From NCBI GenBank assembly GCA_021414045.1, contig JAIOPF010000286.1, positions 1 through 10,003 on the forward strand: a stretch of 10,003 bases of DNA, written 5' to 3'. This document shows positions 1 to 5,787 of the stretch, piece after piece. The translations under genes and the position numbers were made by a program. The DNA comes from Deltaproteobacteria bacterium (GTDB taxonomy: Bacteria; UBA10199; DSSB01). How positions within the stretch are numbered: position 1 is the first letter of the stretch; every line of letters begins with the position of its first letter. The notes under the pieces were generated by a model. It was not told the DNA's origin and did not search any database. It saw only the letters and a list, made by a program, of their open reading frames with translations.

Positions 1-1917
1 CTCGAGGCCATGTCCCGACTCGGGAAAACTCCCAAGGCGGAGACGCTTCGGCTCGAGGCGAGCCGTTACGGGCTTTGGATGCGGGACGGGGCGGCAACCG
101 CGACGGAGGCGATGGATTGGGACGTCGAGTCCCGATTGATGGCCCTGGAAGCCGCGGGCAAGGATGCGAAGGAGATTCGCCGGCTGCTCGTCGCCATGCA
201 CGAGAATTTGCCGGTGGCGCTTCAGGTCTCCTTCGTCGACCGCCACGATTGGCGGCGCTGGATCGAGAATAAAATTTCGGAGAAAATTTCACCCATCGTG
301 AAAGGAAAAAATCCTATGCAGATCCTCGAAAGCCTGGCTGCGATCAGTCGGGAACTATTGATGGAAGACGACATGGACCGCGTCTTGAAACACCTGATGG
401 ACGCGGCGATGCGGCTCTCCGGGGCGGAAAACGGGTTTTTGGTGCTGCGCACCGAGAACCCCGACGGGCCCATCCCTGGATTCGACGTCGTCGTCGCTCA
501 AAACGTCGGTAAGGAAGTGCTCGAATCGAAGGAATTCGCCTTCAGTCTCTCCGCGATTCGTCAAGCCATGGAGACCGGGCAGCCCCTGGTCACCGACAAT
601 GCGCTGACCGATCCCCGATTCAGCCAGGCCAAGAGCGTCCAGCTCCACGAGTTGAAATCCATCCTTGCCTTGCCGGTGAACGGCAGGCGCGGCGTGCTAG
701 GCGTGTTTTATCTCGACCATCGTTTTCAAGCGGGACTCTTCGACACCGACCAGCTGAAGGCGTTGCAAGCCTTCGCGGACCAGGCGGCCTTGGCCCTGCA
801 AAAGGCTCAGATGATCGACGAGCTGAAAAAGGCGAACGCTCACCTGACCGGCCAAGTCGAGGAACAGAGCGACCAGCTGCATCGCATGCAGATGGAATTG
901 GCCGAAAGTCGGATCAAGTTGAAATACGAGTATTCGGAAATCGTCGGCCGATCTCCCAAGATGGTGGAGGTCCTTTCGCTGGTCGACAAGATCACTGATT
1001 CGAGGATCTCGGTCTGGGTGTTCGGGGAATCCGGGACCGGAAAGGAATCCATCGCCCGCGCCCTGCATTTCAACAGCAGCCGGGCCAAGCAGCCCTTCGT
1101 CGCCGAGAACTGCAGCGCGCTCCCGGAAACCTTGATGGAGTCGGAGCTCTTCGGCCACAAGAAGGGGGCCTTCACCCACGCCGACCGCGACAAGAAGGGA
1201 ATCTTGGAATACGCCAACCGCGGCACTATCTTCTTGGACGAGATCGCGGACTTGAGCCTGGCCCTTCAGGCCAAGCTCCTGCGTTTTCTCCAGGAAGGCG
1301 AAATCCGCCCTCTGGGTTCCAACGAGATCGTCAAAGTCGACGTGCGCGTCGTCTCCGCGAGCAACAAGGACCTGCAGGAACTGGTGGAGCAGGGGAAGTT
1401 CCGAGAGGATCTTTACTTCCGCCTGAACGGGGTGACCATCACGCTTCCCCCCTTGCGCGACCGCATGGAAGACCTCCCTCTCTTGGTCGAGCACTTCTTG
1501 AAAAGGGCGGCGGCGGGAGAAGGCAAGGAGCCTTGCCGTCTCAGCATGGACGTCCTGAGGCAATTCATGAACTATCCCTGGCCCGGCAACATCCGAGAAC
1601 TGCAGAACACGCTGGAGACCGCGGCTCTCTTCGCCGAAAACGGCATGATAGGCCTCAAGGCCCTCGCCTTCAAGCCCATCCTCTTGGGAAAAAAGAAGGC
1701 GATGAAAAATATCATGATGAAGACGGTGGCCCGCGAGGCGATGGATCCCGAGCTCGAGCGCATGCTGCTCGCGATTCGCGACAACGGCTATCACAAGGGA
1801 AACGCGGCGAAGGCCATGGGAATTTCGCGGAGGAATCTTTATACGAAGCTGGAAAAGTTCGGCGTTCCGGTGGAGTTGAAGGACTTGAAGTCCTTCATCG
1901 ACGAGAAGTTCGTCTAG
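1..1917 (+). CDS. Sigma-54-dependent transcriptional activator (GAF / AAA+ / Fis-type HTH), 5' partial
   Basis: This is a bacterial enhancer-binding protein: it would bind DNA upstream of a -24/-12 promoter and use ATP hydrolysis to open the complex of sigma-54 RNA polymerase. Counting from the ATG at position 10, a GAF-type sensor lies at about residues 103-265, followed by a coiled-coil-like linker to about 305. The AAA+ domain has Walker A GESGTGKE (339-346), Walker B GTIFLDEI (405-412), the arginine-rich FREDLYFRLN segment and WPGNIREL (524-531). A Fis-type helix-turn-helix lies at about 598-617. The sigma-54 contact loop reads GAFTHA (386-391) instead of the usual GAFTGA; Phe and Thr are kept. 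There is no receiver domain in the visible part. The frame is open to the window edge (Leu-Glu-Ala before the ATG) with no ribosome binding site there, so the true start is probably upstream, perhaps after a longer sensory or kinase region. It ends 12 nt from the convergent lipoprotein gene. Confidence 0.93.
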   Translation, partial: LEAMSRLGKTPKAETLRLEASRYGLWMRDGAATATEAMDWDVESRLMALEAAGKDAKEIRRLLVAMHENLPVALQVSFVDRHDWRRWIENKISEKISPIVKGKNPMQILESLAAISRELLMEDDMDRVLKHLMDAAMRLSGAENGFLVLRTENPDGPIPGFDVVVAQNVGKEVLESKEFAFSLSAIRQAMETGQPLVTDNALTDPRFSQAKSVQLHELKSILALPVNGRRGVLGVFYLDHRFQAGLFDTDQLKALQAFADQAALALQKAQMIDELKKANAHLTGQVEEQSDQLHRMQMELAESRIKLKYEYSEIVGRSPKMVEVLSLVDKITDSRISVWVFGESGTGKESIARALHFNSSRAKQPFVAENCSALPETLMESELFGHKKGAFTHADRDKKGILEYANRGTIFLDEIADLSLALQAKLLRFLQEGEIRPLGSNEIVKVDVRVVSASNKDLQELVEQGKFREDLYFRLNGVTITLPPLRDRMEDLPLLVEHFLKRAAAGEGKEPCRLSMDVLRQFMNYPWPGNIRELQNTLETAALFAENGMIGLKALAFKPILLGKKKAMKNIMMKTVAREAMDPELERMLLAIRDNGYHKGNAAKAMGISRRNLYTKLEKFGVPVELKDLKSFIDEKFV

Positions 1918-1929
1918 CGATGCGAGGCA

Positions 1930-3342
1930 TTAAGGCGCAGACTTTTTTAGAAAGGACGGAAGCGAGGGGCGGTTTTCCAAGACCTTCATGGAAGCGGGGT
2001 CCGTGACGTTGAGAGTGCCGAGCCGGTGCGTGTCGATGTCGGCTTTGAAATCTTCCAGGGATTTCAGGTCGGTGACGGCCGGGAGCGCCGAAAAAACCAT
2101 GCTGGAAACCGTGGAATTTTTTTCGTCTATCTTGGCGTAATAGTAGATTTCCAGGCGGTCCCCGGCTTGGGGCTGAAAGTCTTTGAAGGAAACATTGTAA
2201 GCTCCGGCAAGATTCTCCGCCGAGGGACGGTCCTGGGGAAGAAAGGACACTCCCATTCCCGATTTCAAATAAACGAAGCCGTCCAAAGTTAGATCGTGAA
2301 TTTCGGGCAAGGCGCTTTCGGCGGAACCTTTGGGGTAGACCAAGACGCGGACTTGAGATCCCGGCTGGACCAGGGGCATCCATTCTCGATCGTTTGGTTT
2401 GGTTGGATCCAAGGCATAGTCGATTTCGAGGAGGAGCGAGAAGGCCTTGTCCTTGGCCGGCACTAGGTTTCCCGGCGCTGCTTTCGGGTCCGCGTTTAAA
2501 ATGACCGAGAATTCGTTGCCATACTTCACGCGATACATCGAGCTGAAGGGGATTTCGACTTTATAGTCGTCGTCGTTCTGGGAGAAACCATCCACCCGCA
2601 GAGCGCCAAGCGCATGCGTCGAGGGAAGCTGGCGGAAGGCCTCGAATTTCGCTTCGTCGATAGGCGCCCAGCTCACGCTGAAACCCGGCGGAGGGACGTC
2701 GATGCAGTGCTTGATCCTGCCTACCGGAGAGTCCTCGAATTGAACCTGGCGATCCAAATAGACGTAGATTTGCAGGATGTCGCCGATCTCGGCGGGGATA
2801 TTTGAAAACACCGCGTTGGCTTCCTTGTCTTCGAGGCCAAAGGGAAGCGTCGTGTCCTGGTATTGCGAAGGTTTGCCTTTTTTGAACAGGACCATTCTCA
2901 CTTGATAACCCGACATGCGGGGATACCATTCGGACCAATTTCCTTTCAGGTCGGCGATGCGGGAACCTTCCACCAGCAAGAAAGCCTTTTTGGTCGCGGT
3001 CAAGAGATAGGGGGCCGGATTTGTCTTGCTGGTTTCCGGATTCAAGATTTCGGGAAACCCGACATTATATCGGAGTCTCCAGCGGCCTTCTTTGGCGGCG
3101 CATTCCGTCATCGTTTCGTCGTCCGTGGGGGCGGAAAGGATCCCTCCACTAGCCGCGGCGACCGGACCGGATACCGGCAGGGCCTCGGAGCCCCCTCCCG
3201 TGGTGATGGCTCCGCCGCCCGGCGCTTCGCCGACGGCACCGCCGGGCGCGACTCCGCCCGGAGACCCGGACATGCCCGAGCAGTAGCTCAAGCTAAGGGA
3301 AGCGAGGCCCAATAGTGTTAATACAATGAATTTATTCAACAT
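1930..3342 (-). CDS. Predicted lipoprotein with internally duplicated domain, unknown function
   Basis: This encodes a predicted exported protein of 470 residues; I do not recognise a named family. The chosen ATG (3340-3342) starts directly at a signal peptide: Lys4, a hydrophobic stretch over residues 5-19 and a cysteine at 21. An in-frame ATG 32 codons upstream (3438) would bury that signal behind a hydrophilic leader, so I reject it, although the chosen start has only a weak ribosome binding site. The residue before the cysteine is Tyr, which is atypical for a lipobox. The Gly/Pro/Ala-rich stretch at 22-70 looks like a surface tether, which favours a lipoprotein. Residues about 87-255 and 269-450 are two copies of one domain. 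Shared landmarks are EWYP/EWMP, QVRMVLFKKG/QVRVLVYPKG, GDILQIYVYLDR/GDRLEIYYYAKI and THALGALRV/THRLGTLNV. It may be co-transcribed with the small genes upstream, about 100 nt away. Confidence 0.85.
   Translation of the reverse strand: MLNKFIVLTLLGLASLSLSYCSGMSGSPGGVAPGGAVGEAPGGGAITTGGGSEALPVSGPVAAASGGILSAPTDDETMTECAAKEGRWRLRYNVGFPEILNPETSKTNPAPYLLTATKKAFLLVEGSRIADLKGNWSEWYPRMSGYQVRMVLFKKGKPSQYQDTTLPFGLEDKEANAVFSNIPAEIGDILQIYVYLDRQVQFEDSPVGRIKHCIDVPPPGFSVSWAPIDEAKFEAFRQLPSTHALGALRVDGFSQNDDDYKVEIPFSSMYRVKYGNEFSVILNADPKAAPGNLVPAKDKAFSLLLEIDYALDPTKPNDREWMPLVQPGSQVRVLVYPKGSAESALPEIHDLTLDGFVYLKSGMGVSFLPQDRPSAENLAGAYNVSFKDFQPQAGDRLEIYYYAKIDEKNSTVSSMVFSALPAVTDLKSLEDFKADIDTHRLGTLNVTDPASMKVLENRPSLPSFLKKSAP
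1993..2538 (-). repeat. Second copy of the duplicated lipoprotein domain
   Basis: This encodes residues about 269-450 of the lipoprotein, aligned with residues about 87-255 (2578-3084). Landmarks in the same order are a YRVKYG-type strand, KAF followed by LLLEID, EWMP, QVRVLVYPKG, GDRLEIYYYAKI and THRLGTLNV. Confidence 0.7.
2578..3084 (-). repeat. First copy of the duplicated lipoprotein domain
   Basis: This encodes residues about 87-255 of the lipoprotein. Landmarks are RWRLRYNVGF, KAFLLVEGS, EWYP, QVRMVLFKKG, GDILQIYVYLDR and THALGALRV, all with counterparts in the second copy. A Cys (213) in this copy may pair with Cys81 just before it. Confidence 0.7.
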
Positions 3343-3365
3343 TAGTTTGGTCAAGCCGTTCCCCG

Positions 3366-3384
3366 CGCCCTGAAAAACAGGGCG
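3366..3384 (-). promoter_or_regulatory. Hairpin in the leader of the lipoprotein gene
   Basis: CGCCCTG and CAGGGCG form a perfect 7-bp stem with a loop of five T (minus strand), 23 nt upstream of the lipoprotein start codon. No T tract follows on either strand, so it does not look like an intrinsic terminator. It may affect translation or mRNA processing between cistrons. Confidence 0.4.
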
Positions 3385-3408
3385 GTCCTTCACTCTATAA
3401 GTATCATC

Positions 3409-3414
3409 ATTATA
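3409..3414 (-). promoter_or_regulatory. Possible -10 element upstream of the lipoprotein gene
   Basis: A perfect TATAAT lies about 65 nt upstream of the chosen lipoprotein start, in the gap between it and the 111-residue gene. No convincing -35 hexamer is found at the right distance. It may provide separate, sigma-70-type expression of the lipoprotein. If functional, it would place the transcript start near 3402 and rule out the ATG at 3438. Confidence 0.25.
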
Positions 3415-3443
3415 GGTGGGGGAGTTGCTCGGGGACATGGAAA

Positions 3444-3779
3444 TTATAGCCTTTTCTGTGGAGTCACCGGGGGGGACGCGAACGGACTGCCGTACCTCCC
3501 GCCGAGGACTTTATTCTTGTAGTAATCGAAACCTTTCGAAAAGAAGCCGCCGATGTTCTCCGCCAAATCGAGGATGGAGTCGGTCAAAGGCGTGGGGATT
3601 TTTTCTTCGCATTCCCAGAGACTCTTGCCGCTCGTGAGGTCGCCGATCTTATGGCAGTTTTCCGGCAAGGTTTCGGTGGGCGTCGCCCGTTTTTTTTCCT
3701 CAGGAGGAAGCGGCGGGTGGCTTTCTTCCGGGGGAAGTGGAGCGTCAAAGAGGCGTAAAATTTGATCGAGGGTTATCAT
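3444..3779 (-). CDS. Small hypothetical protein (111 aa) with LPPEE motifs
   Basis: This is a short protein of unknown function with no recognised domain, signal peptide or membrane segment. The N-terminal part begins MITLDQILRLF and runs into a proline/glutamate-rich stretch with two close copies of PLPPEE (about residues 15-30). Two cysteines occur mid-protein (near 42 and 57), followed by an amphipathic-looking segment DSILDLAENIGGFFSKGF. The start is supported by AAGGA at 3789-3793 with a normal spacer. That site overlaps the TAA that closes the preceding reading frame, which suggests translational coupling. It is the second cistron downstream of the minus-strand sigma-54-like promoter. 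It is probably cytoplasmic, and may be a partner of a neighbouring gene product, which is inference from position only. Confidence 0.62.
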   Translation of the reverse strand: MITLDQILRLFDAPLPPEESHPPLPPEEKKRATPTETLPENCHKIGDLTSGKSLWECEEKIPTPLTDSILDLAENIGGFFSKGFDYYKNKVLGGRYGSPFASPPVTPQKRL

Positions 3780-3788
3780 AATATGTTT

Positions 3789-3793
3789 TCCTT
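3789..3793 (-). promoter_or_regulatory. Ribosome binding site AAGGA overlapping an upstream stop codon
   Basis: AAGGA precedes the ATG at 3777-3779 by 9 nt and shares bases with the TAA (3792-3794) of the preceding frame, giving TAAGGA. This suggests that translation of the 111-residue protein is coupled to ribosomes ending on the upstream frame. If so, the in-frame TAG upstream could reduce its expression. Confidence 0.6.
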
Positions 3794-4034
3794 AGGCCAT
3801 CGTGGGCCGCTTGAGAAAGTGCTCGACCACGAAGCTCGCGGTCTCTTTCGTGGTTTCGACGTCGCTGGTATTTTCCAAATTGGGGAGGGCCAAGTTCTAG
3901 CGAAACAAACGGTTCATTCCGGCACGTGCTTCTAAGTGGGCGGCCGGCTTGCGGGGAGTATGGCGGCGGCTAAATCCGTCTTTTCCAGTGGAGGGTTCGA
4001 GGACGGCGAAGGCATTGACGAAGTTGTTTCCCAT
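3792..4034 (-). pseudogene. Short coding frame (about 80 codons) interrupted by in-frame TAG
   Basis: From the ATG at 4032-4034 the frame reads MGNNFVNAFAVLEPSTGKDG and on to NRLFR, 45 residues, then meets TAG at 3897-3899. It then continues in the same frame as NLALPNLENTSDVETTKE to FLKRPTMA and a TAA at 3792-3794. That TAA overlaps the ribosome binding site of the next gene, as expected for the natural end of the gene. The part after the TAG has no start codon or ribosome binding site of its own near its beginning. I therefore read the whole as one small gene with a nonsense codon (or a sequence error). The alternative is a true 45-residue protein. Start choice: AAGGAG at 4043-4048 lies 8 nt from this ATG but only 2 nt from an in-frame ATG at 4038-4040. 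It is the first gene after the minus-strand sigma-54-like promoter. The product is not recognised; it is basic and has no signal peptide. Confidence 0.6.
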
Positions 4035-4042
4035 TTGCATTT

Positions 4043-4048
4043 CTCCTT
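4043..4048 (-). promoter_or_regulatory. Ribosome binding site AAGGAG of the first minus-strand gene
   Basis: This is a near-perfect Shine-Dalgarno sequence. Its 8-nt distance to the ATG at 4032-4034 makes that codon the likely start. The ATG at 4038-4040 is too close at 2 nt. It lies just downstream of the leader hairpin. Confidence 0.7.
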
Positions 4049-4050
4049 AA

Positions 4051-4065
4051 AGAGAGTCGCTCTCT
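4051..4065 (-). promoter_or_regulatory. Leader hairpin at the 5' end of the minus-strand transcript
   Basis: AGAGAG and CTCTCT form a perfect 6-bp inverted repeat around 3 nt. If transcription starts near 4068, as the -24/-12 element predicts, this hairpin would sit at the very 5' end of the mRNA, just ahead of the ribosome binding site. It could protect the transcript or tune translation; this role is inferred. Confidence 0.45.
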
Positions 4066-4079
4066 CAAATGGAGATAAA

Positions 4080-4095
4080 GCAAGGGGGGTGCCAA
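4080..4095 (-). promoter_or_regulatory. Sigma-54 (-24/-12) promoter for the minus-strand genes
   Basis: The minus strand reads TTGGCACCCCCCTTGC followed by TTT. Against the known consensus YTGGCACG-N4-TTGCW it matches every position except the last base of the -24 block, and the GG to GC spacing is exactly 10 nt. The predicted transcript start is near 4068, giving a leader of about 30 nt to the ATG at 4034. A sigma-54 activator is encoded on the far side of the genes it would drive. Confidence 0.8.
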
Positions 4096-4159
4096 GATTT
4101 ATCTTATTGGAATCACTTGAATATTTACACTTTCTGTTGTTCGCCCCTAAACGATATTT

Positions 4160-4179
4160 GCACACTTTGAACAGTGTGC
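4160..4179. promoter_or_regulatory. Candidate activator-binding site (dyad) shared by two divergent promoters
   Basis: GCACACT-N6-AGTGTGC is a perfect 7-bp inverted repeat. Its centre is about 101 bp from the predicted minus-strand start (4068) and about 126 bp from the predicted plus-strand start (4296), within the usual range of upstream sites for sigma-54 activators. A partial copy, ACACTTT followed by CTGTTGT, lies at 4127-4140, with its ACACTTT 35 bp from the same heptamer in the dyad. Binding by the activator encoded at 1-1917 is inferred. Confidence 0.5.
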
Positions 4180-4268
4180 TCGCGCAAGTTGTCCGATTTT
4201 TTTAGGGCCTACCTTGAAAATTCCGAATCATTTCATCAAACGCGTCACGCCACCCATTTCATGGGTTC

Positions 4269-4284
4269 CTGGCATACCAGTTGC
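4269..4284 (+). promoter_or_regulatory. Sigma-54 (-24/-12) promoter for the giant gene
   Basis: The plus strand reads CTGGCATACCAGTTGC followed by TTT. It matches YTGGCA and TTGCW of the consensus with the exact GG-N10-GC spacing; the two bases after GGCA differ. The predicted start is near 4296, a purine position, giving a leader of about 40 nt to the ATG at 4336. It is oriented opposite to the element at 4080-4095. The rest of the roughly 295-bp control region is AT-richer than the genes and contains a run of seven T at 4197-4203. Confidence 0.7.
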
Positions 4285-4335
4285 TTTAATGGGGAAGGGG
4301 GATGCTAAAATTCTCCTACATTCCGGGGTGATGAA

Positions 4336-5787
4336 ATGACTGAAATCAGCAAGAGTAAAAGCGAATCCATTGGGGCGACCGCGCCCATTCCCGATGACGG
4401 CGAAATTAAAGTCGTCATTGAAGAGAGTCCCAAGCCGAGAGTCTTCAGCTTCGATTCCCTGGGAAAAGTCATGGGGATGATTTCCGCCATCAAGGGAGTC
4501 GCCGAAAAAATTCGAAAAAATTTGGAGAAGCTGGATTCCGAAGGTCGCCTAAAAAATCCCCAAGACATCGAGGCCGCGAAGACGGAGATTTCCGAGAAGG
4601 TCAGCCAATACTCGCAAACGCATCCGGAGTCTTTCGATTCCAAGACGAACGGCGCCGGGAAAAAGGCGACGCTAGAATTTCTGCAAAGGGACACCAAGTT
4701 CGCGTTGCTGCCATATTCGCAGCAGATCTCCTACCTAAAGGGCGAGCCTTTGAAGTGGTCGGATGCCGATTCGAAGTCGGCGATCAAGCCCAGCGGAGGC
4801 GCGTGGAAAGAGGTGAGGTTGCGTTACGCCCTTTCTCTCAAGCTGGAGGCGAAGGATTTGGAAGAGAACGGCAAACTCGACGAGGCGGCGCAGTTCTATC
4901 ATTCCGCCGCGATGTTCTCTCCTCAAGACATCGGCCTTCACGCCGATGCGGCCCGGCTGCTCAAGCTGCAATCCGAAAAAACGGCGGATCCGACGCAAAA
5001 GAAGCTCCTTGCCGAGTCCGCCGGCCAACATCTGGAGGCCGTGGCGGTTGAAATGCAGATTGGGCGGGTCGAGGTGCTGATCGGAAAGGGAAAACTGGAA
5101 GAAGCCGATCGCCTGGCCGAACAACTGAAGACCGACTTTTACATCTCGCTCAGCCCGGAGCAGCGAAAAACCCTCGAGGCTTCCCCGAAATTTCGGACCT
5201 ATTTGTTGGAATTGAATGTTTCCCAGGCCGAAATCGCGGACAAACAGGGCAAGCACGAAAAAGCGGTCGACATTTACCAACGTTTTCTGAAGCACAACGA
5301 CAAGCTGATCGCCGAGCACCCCGAGCATGGGGAGGGGTTTTTGCTGCGCGCGAAAATCCACCACGGGCTTGGAGATTACGGAGCCGCGCTTCAGGACTAT
5401 CAAAGTCTGGCCAAAATATCTCCGGAGGACTCGGGCTACGCGGAGTCCTATCGACAGGACTTGCGGGGTTTGGCGAAGAGGTTCTCGGCGGAATGGCATC
5501 TGGCAGAAGTCACGGGGGACGCCGGAAAGACGACGCTTTATTTGACCGAGGAAATCAAGATCCGATCGGTATTGGGGGACAGCGCCGGCGTGAAGGAGCT
5601 TTCGCCCAAATTGGCCGCGATGAGCAAGGAAATGGGCTTTGAAAAATTGATGGAAAAGGCCCAGGATTTGGCCGGACAGGCCCATCTTTCTCCGCTGAAT
5701 TCCCATCTCAAGGAACTTGACGCTTATGTGAAGTTCTCTCCCAAAGACAAGGGGACGGGATACCAGCTGGAATTCAGCGCTGCCTAA
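4336..5787 (+). CDS. Giant TPR/FHA-like protein, N-terminal part up to in-frame TAA
   Basis: This codes 483 residues before TAA at 5785-5787; the same frame then continues to the end of the window, so this is the N-terminal piece of a much larger gene. The ATG follows GGGGTG (4325-4330) with a 5-nt spacer and lies about 40 nt after the predicted sigma-54 start site. There is no signal peptide, so it is probably cytoplasmic. Residues 1-150 are charged and Lys/Glu/Ser-rich. From about 160 on it is helical with TPR-like units, for example around 173-201 (GKLDEAAQFYHSAAMFSP) and 293-370 (HEKAVDIYQRFLKHN, then LGDYGAALQDYQSLAKISPE). TPR units usually bind other proteins. The sequence before the stop (YQLEFSAA) and after it (KFYQAKALLLEGN) joins into a plausible further TPR-like helix. 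The stop therefore does not look like a natural domain end. No enzyme motif is seen. Confidence 0.85.
   Translation: MTEISKSKSESIGATAPIPDDGEIKVVIEESPKPRVFSFDSLGKVMGMISAIKGVAEKIRKNLEKLDSEGRLKNPQDIEAAKTEISEKVSQYSQTHPESFDSKTNGAGKKATLEFLQRDTKFALLPYSQQISYLKGEPLKWSDADSKSAIKPSGGAWKEVRLRYALSLKLEAKDLEENGKLDEAAQFYHSAAMFSPQDIGLHADAARLLKLQSEKTADPTQKKLLAESAGQHLEAVAVEMQIGRVEVLIGKGKLEEADRLAEQLKTDFYISLSPEQRKTLEASPKFRTYLLELNVSQAEIADKQGKHEKAVDIYQRFLKHNDKLIAEHPEHGEGFLLRAKIHHGLGDYGAALQDYQSLAKISPEDSGYAESYRQDLRGLAKRFSAEWHLAEVTGDAGKTTLYLTEEIKIRSVLGDSAGVKELSPKLAAMSKEMGFEKLMEKAQDLAGQAHLSPLNSHLKELDAYVKFSPKDKGTGYQLEFSAA

Noticed and set aside
697..1794. Open frame of 365 codons on the minus strand inside the activator gene
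   Set aside because: It is the antisense shadow of a well-supported AAA+ coding region in GC-rich DNA; its translation shows no domain.
1918..1950. Possible terminator between the convergent activator and lipoprotein genes
   Set aside because: A short T run is present at about 1942-1947, but no stable stem precedes it on either strand.
1930..3438. Longer version of the lipoprotein starting at 3438
   Set aside because: It would add 32 hydrophilic residues before a clear signal peptide; the shorter start at 3342 fits export.
3443..3448. Second TATAAT on the minus strand
   Set aside because: It overlaps the stop codon of the 111-residue gene and has no -35 partner; probably coincidental.
3826..3854. 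8-bp inverted repeat ACCACGAA / TTCGTGGT with 13-nt spacer
   Set aside because: It lies within coding-like sequence, has no link to a promoter or terminator, and could occur by chance in 10 kb.
3932..4165. Open frame of 77 codons on the minus strand across the control region
   Set aside because: It is in a different frame from the one set by AAGGAG, starts upstream of the -24/-12 element and runs through it.
4331..4339. Two-codon mini frame ATG AAA TGA overlapping the start of the giant gene
   Set aside because: It is too short to judge; the ribosome binding site is better placed for the ATG at 4336.
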